Shown piece after piece: positions 9,697 through 11,151 of a DNA stretch of 11,151 nt. Source of the DNA: Dechloromonas sp. (GTDB lineage: Bacteria; Pseudomonadota; Gammaproteobacteria; Burkholderiales; Rhodocyclaceae); assembly GCA_017302355.1 (NCBI GenBank), contig JAFLDQ010000114.1, forward strand, positions 1 through 11,151, written 5' to 3'. Each line of letters opens with the position of its first letter. Positions within the stretch are counted from its first letter, which is position 1. The notes beneath the pieces were generated by a model. That model searched no databases. It was not told where the DNA came from and was given only the letters and a program-made list of their open reading frames with translations. Both the position numbers and the translations under genes were made by a program.

Positions 9697-9723
9697 TATC
9701 GTAGTGCCATGATGGTCTGTCCC
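9697..9723 (-). repeat. Right terminal inverted repeat of the IS4-family element
   Basis: This is the reverse complement of 8195-8221 apart from one base. It lies 88 nt upstream of the transposase start and abuts the truncated cassette gene at 9724. Confidence 0.9.
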
Positions 9724-9878
9724 TTGTACCGGCCAAGGAAGAAGGGGAGCCCCTCTCCGACCTTGCCATAGGCGACGTTCTGCGCGAGGTACACGAAGAC
9801 CGATGCAGCAAGACAGCCCATGAGTAGCCCAAATAGGGACGGGAGAATGGTCCTGCCGAGTGCGCCAATGAGGGTCAT
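9724..9878 (-). pseudogene. Cassette C: small membrane-protein gene cut off by the IS
   Basis: ATG 9878 lies 5 nt beyond the end of the attC site at 9883-9964, the usual place for the first codon of a cassette gene. About 51 residues are native. They begin MTLIGALGRTILPSLFGLL and continue with one clear transmembrane helix (about residues 11-34), then a short loop with FFLGRYK. At 9723 the frame enters the IS inverted repeat and stops after GQTIMALR. The remainder of the gene and its own attC are not found on the other side of the IS. I do not recognise the family. Confidence 0.65.
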
Positions 9879-9882
9879 GTGC

Positions 9883-9964
9883 GCCCTAACGTTGAAGGTA
9901 AGGGGCGGCCCGCTTGCGGGACGTCCCAGCAGCCGGAGGCTGCGCCTTGACCGGGATGTTAGGC
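9883..9964 (-). other. attC recombination site (cassette B/C boundary)
   Basis: Read on the minus strand, this 82-nt site begins with R'' GCCTAAC (9964-9958) and ends with R' GTTAGGG (9890-9884), which departs from the GTTRRRY consensus only at the last base. The inner L boxes GGT-C-AAGG and CCTTACC pair perfectly, leaving one extrahelical C on the R''-side arm, the feature that sets recombination polarity. The central part folds as GCAGCC/GGCTGC and CCCGC/GCGGG hairpins. The cassette B stop TAA lies inside R''. Confidence 0.9.
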
Positions 9965-10504
9965 ACCGGACGGGAAGACCCGAGCCTTGCGTACTTCGTA
10001 TACAAACTCTGGCGCATTGGCGTACTGCAGCGCCCTGTCCCAGAGTGAGCTGGTACGATCTTGGAGATTGTTGGCAAGGGCTTTAATCTCCGGTGGGGCA
10101 TCATCTTTAAAGAAATTCATATTTCCAGCATTTCTGTCATAGCTAACACCTTGCAACTCGAATTTAAGCGGAATAATTTGTTTCGCCTTTTGCTGCTCAA
10201 TGTCAGCGTGTGCTGCTTCCCATGTTATTGCGCGGGCCATCAGATAGTAGGCGCGCTCATCAAATTTTCCGTTTGATGTGTAGTCGGAGCGAGGTGGATA
10301 TTTGGGCTGAATTTTTCTTTTGAATAGGCCGCCAACGATGAACCGAAAATGCATGGGATCGGTGGACATCTCATAGCGCCTAGAGTTGGTGACATCAACC
10401 CAGTGCCCTTTGGACTGCGTGAGATGCTTTTTCACGAGCAGGACGGCAAAAGCCTCTTCTGTGTTTGCGTATTCTCGATATCTTTTAAGTAGTTTTTCGT
10501 CCAT
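9959..10504 (-). CDS. Cassette B: unknown 181-aa gene-cassette protein
   Basis: I do not recognise the family. The protein is 181 aa, hydrophilic and probably cytoplasmic, with no signal peptide or membrane helix. Visible stretches include a charged N-terminus (MDEKLLKRYREYANTEEAF), a middle part with HFRFIVGGLFKRKIQPKYPP and RAYYLMARAITWEAAHADI, and a C-terminal helix-rich part (PPEIKALANNLQDRTSSLWD). The start ATG 10504 has AAGG 10 nt upstream and lies 31 nt inside the cassette boundary. The stop TAA forms part of the R'' box of the following attC, as in most cassettes. Its base composition is clearly more AT-rich than the ppsA or permease genes, a sign of separate origin. Expression would come from the integron promoter to the right or from inside a neighbouring cassette. 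Confidence 0.85.
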   Translation of the reverse strand: MDEKLLKRYREYANTEEAFAVLLVKKHLTQSKGHWVDVTNSRRYEMSTDPMHFRFIVGGLFKRKIQPKYPPRSDYTSNGKFDERAYYLMARAITWEAAHADIEQQKAKQIIPLKFELQGVSYDRNAGNMNFFKDDAPPEIKALANNLQDRTSSLWDRALQYANAPEFVYEVRKARVFPSGA

Positions 10505-10535
10505 GTATCGACTGCCTTGAAAGCAATTCTCCGGT

Positions 10536-10607
10536 GCCTAACGCTGGAATTCAGCCGCCGACAGCCCGCGTAGCGGGATGGAGGTCCGCTGCAATGACTT
10601 GTTAGGC
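10536..10607 (-). other. attC recombination site (cassette A/B boundary)
   Basis: On the minus strand this 72-nt site runs from R'' GCCTAAC (10607-10601) to R' GTTAGGC (10542-10536), both consensus. The L boxes ATT-G-CAGC and GCTGAAT pair with one extrahelical G on the R''-side arm. The centre forms CCCGC-TAC-GCGGG. The stop TAA of cassette A lies in R'', and the cut point (G/TTAGGC) begins cassette B. Confidence 0.93.
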
Positions 10608-11000
10608 ATTCTTACCCGGATTGGTGTTCTTTGGGAACGTAGACCATGACACCCTTGCAAGTTTTCCTTGCCCTTTGGATAGCTGGTTTCTCTCGATGAG
10701 TTTGCCATGGAATTCGAAATCCGGCGAAACCTTGACTATAAGCAGCTTGCTGAAGTTGCCTGACCGCTTCACCTGAACATATTCGTTGTTCTTCTCAGGT
10801 GAAATGGTTTTGACCTCGACAAAGTCGTTGCCGAGTTTTCCGTCCGAGCCTTGTGCGTGAGGCTTATGCAATTTGAGACCAAACTTTACAGCTGCGAAGA
10901 GTTCCCCAAGTTCTCCCCAAATTTGCAAATATCGGTTCGTGAGTTGATGGTACGCCTGCGCCGTTGCCACAAGCTCTTGAAACAGAGATTCAAGCTCCAC
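10602..11000 (-). CDS. Cassette A: unknown protein with a possible PD-(D/E)XK-like nuclease signature
   Basis: The frame is open to 11135, but the upstream part reads through a GC-rich palindrome and gives protein-unlike sequence. GTG 11000, with AAGG about 8 nt before it, is the best visible start and gives 132 aa. In this form Q-E-L-V and a long helix (TAQAYHQLTNRYLQIWGELGELF) are followed by GSDGKLGNDFVEVKTIS. There the order D-x-V-E-V-K resembles the (D/E)-x-K half of PD-(D/E)XK restriction-like folds, with the helix Glu in GELGE as a possible further acidic ligand. A strand LLIVKVSPDFEFHG and a basic tail follow. The nuclease reading is inference from motif shape. The stop TAA lies within the R'' box of the attC at 10536-10607. 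The gene is AT-rich compared with the chromosome around it. The exact start is uncertain. Confidence 0.7.
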   Translation of the reverse strand: MELESLFQELVATAQAYHQLTNRYLQIWGELGELFAAVKFGLKLHKPHAQGSDGKLGNDFVEVKTISPEKNNEYVQVKRSGNFSKLLIVKVSPDFEFHGKLIERNQLSKGQGKLARVSWSTFPKNTNPGKNA

Positions 11001-11069
11001 ATCCGCGCCTTCATCCTCGCTCGAAAATAGTGCAACATTGCTTCTGTAAATTCGTGGCCTGCTGGTTTT

Positions 11070-11138
11070 GCGGTGTTTTGCCGGCCGCAGCGATGAGGGC
11101 GCGTAGCGCCCGAAGCGCGGAGGACGGCAAAACACCGC
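11070..11138. repeat. Long imperfect palindrome at the right window edge
   Basis: Perfect 14-bp arms (11070-11083 and 11125-11138, GCGGTGTTTTGCCG and its complement) enclose a second hairpin, GGGCGC-GTA-GCGCCC (11097-11111). The overall size and nested hairpin recall an attC site, but no RYYYAAC/GTTRRRY boxes flank it in the needed orientation. It may be a stem-loop upstream of cassette A, a terminator of the preceding gene, or a member of an interspersed palindrome family. Confidence 0.55.
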
Positions 11139-11151
11139 GGCGCAACCCCGG

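Larger units (their letters stand above)
8195..9723 (-). mobile_element. Complete IS4-family insertion sequence, 1529 bp
   Basis: Terminal inverted repeats of 27 bp (8195-8221 and 9697-9723) differ at one base and begin GGGACAGACC, then TCATGGCACTACGATA. The single transposase gene fills the interior, and its stop codon lies inside the left repeat. Length, one-ORF design and catalytic motifs fit the IS4 family. The 12 nt outside each end (ACCGCAAAACCG on the left, TTGTACCGGCCA on the right) are not a duplication, although this family normally makes an 8-12 bp direct repeat. The element has therefore probably taken part in a deletion or rearrangement after insertion. Confidence 0.9.

Noticed and set aside
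8185..9733. Target-site duplication around the IS
   Set aside because: ACCGG occurs near both ends but at different distances from the inverted repeats, so it is not a duplication of the insertion site.
11001..11135. N-terminal extension of cassette A to the GTG at 11135
   Set aside because: It translates the GC-rich palindrome into low-complexity Arg/Pro-rich sequence. The later GTG at 11000 gives a protein-like start.
11064..11147. Third attC site at the right edge
   Set aside because: The palindrome has nested hairpins, but the outer triplets read GTT...AAC instead of AAC...GTT and no RYYYAAC/GTTRRRY boxes are present.

Overview
The window is a high-GC stretch of bacterial chromosome. 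The codon use and gene families (PEP synthase, a YfbS-like SLC13 permease, an IS4-type element, an integron-type cassette array) fit a betaproteobacterium, perhaps Rhodocyclales. That placement is inference, not something the sequence proves.

Layout. (1) Positions 1-2177 hold the 3' nine-tenths of a phosphoenolpyruvate synthase gene (ppsA, + strand), ending in a strong intrinsic terminator at 2214-2248. (2) Positions 2264-6030 are a minus-strand block of genome-defence and stability genes. In transcription order they are a small unknown ORF (88 aa), a 914-aa MmeI-like single-chain restriction-modification enzyme, and a ParD/ParE-type toxin-antitoxin pair. The pair has its own promoter and a palindromic operator. 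(3) Positions 6067-6185 hold a decayed copy of ppsA sequence: an internal fragment, the 3' end and the terminator. The defence block therefore sits between two copies of the ppsA tail. (4) Positions 6246-8075 encode a 609-aa SLC13-family permease with two RCK_C (TrkA_C) domains. (5) Positions 8195-9723 are a complete IS4-family insertion sequence with 27-bp inverted repeats (one mismatch) and no visible target duplication. (6) From 9724 to the right end is an integron gene-cassette array read leftwards: cassette A (10602-about 11000), attC, cassette B (9959-10504), attC, then cassette C, which encodes a membrane protein and is cut off by the IS.

Both attC sites can be verified from sequence alone. 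Each has GCCTAAC/GTTAGG-type outer boxes, inner L boxes that pair with one extrahelical base on the expected arm, a hairpin centre, and the preceding ORF's TAA stop inside the R'' box. The geometry says the integrase and attI should lie to the right of this window. The IS now forms the distal end of the array, and no cassette sequence continues on its other side. This suggests an IS-associated deletion or rearrangement.

The most interesting points are the cassette array with unrecognised cargo (cassette A carries a possible PD-(D/E)XK-like signature), the ppsA-tail duplication that brackets the restriction/toxin-antitoxin block, and the small unknown ORF whose stop lies 3 nt before the restriction-modification gene.
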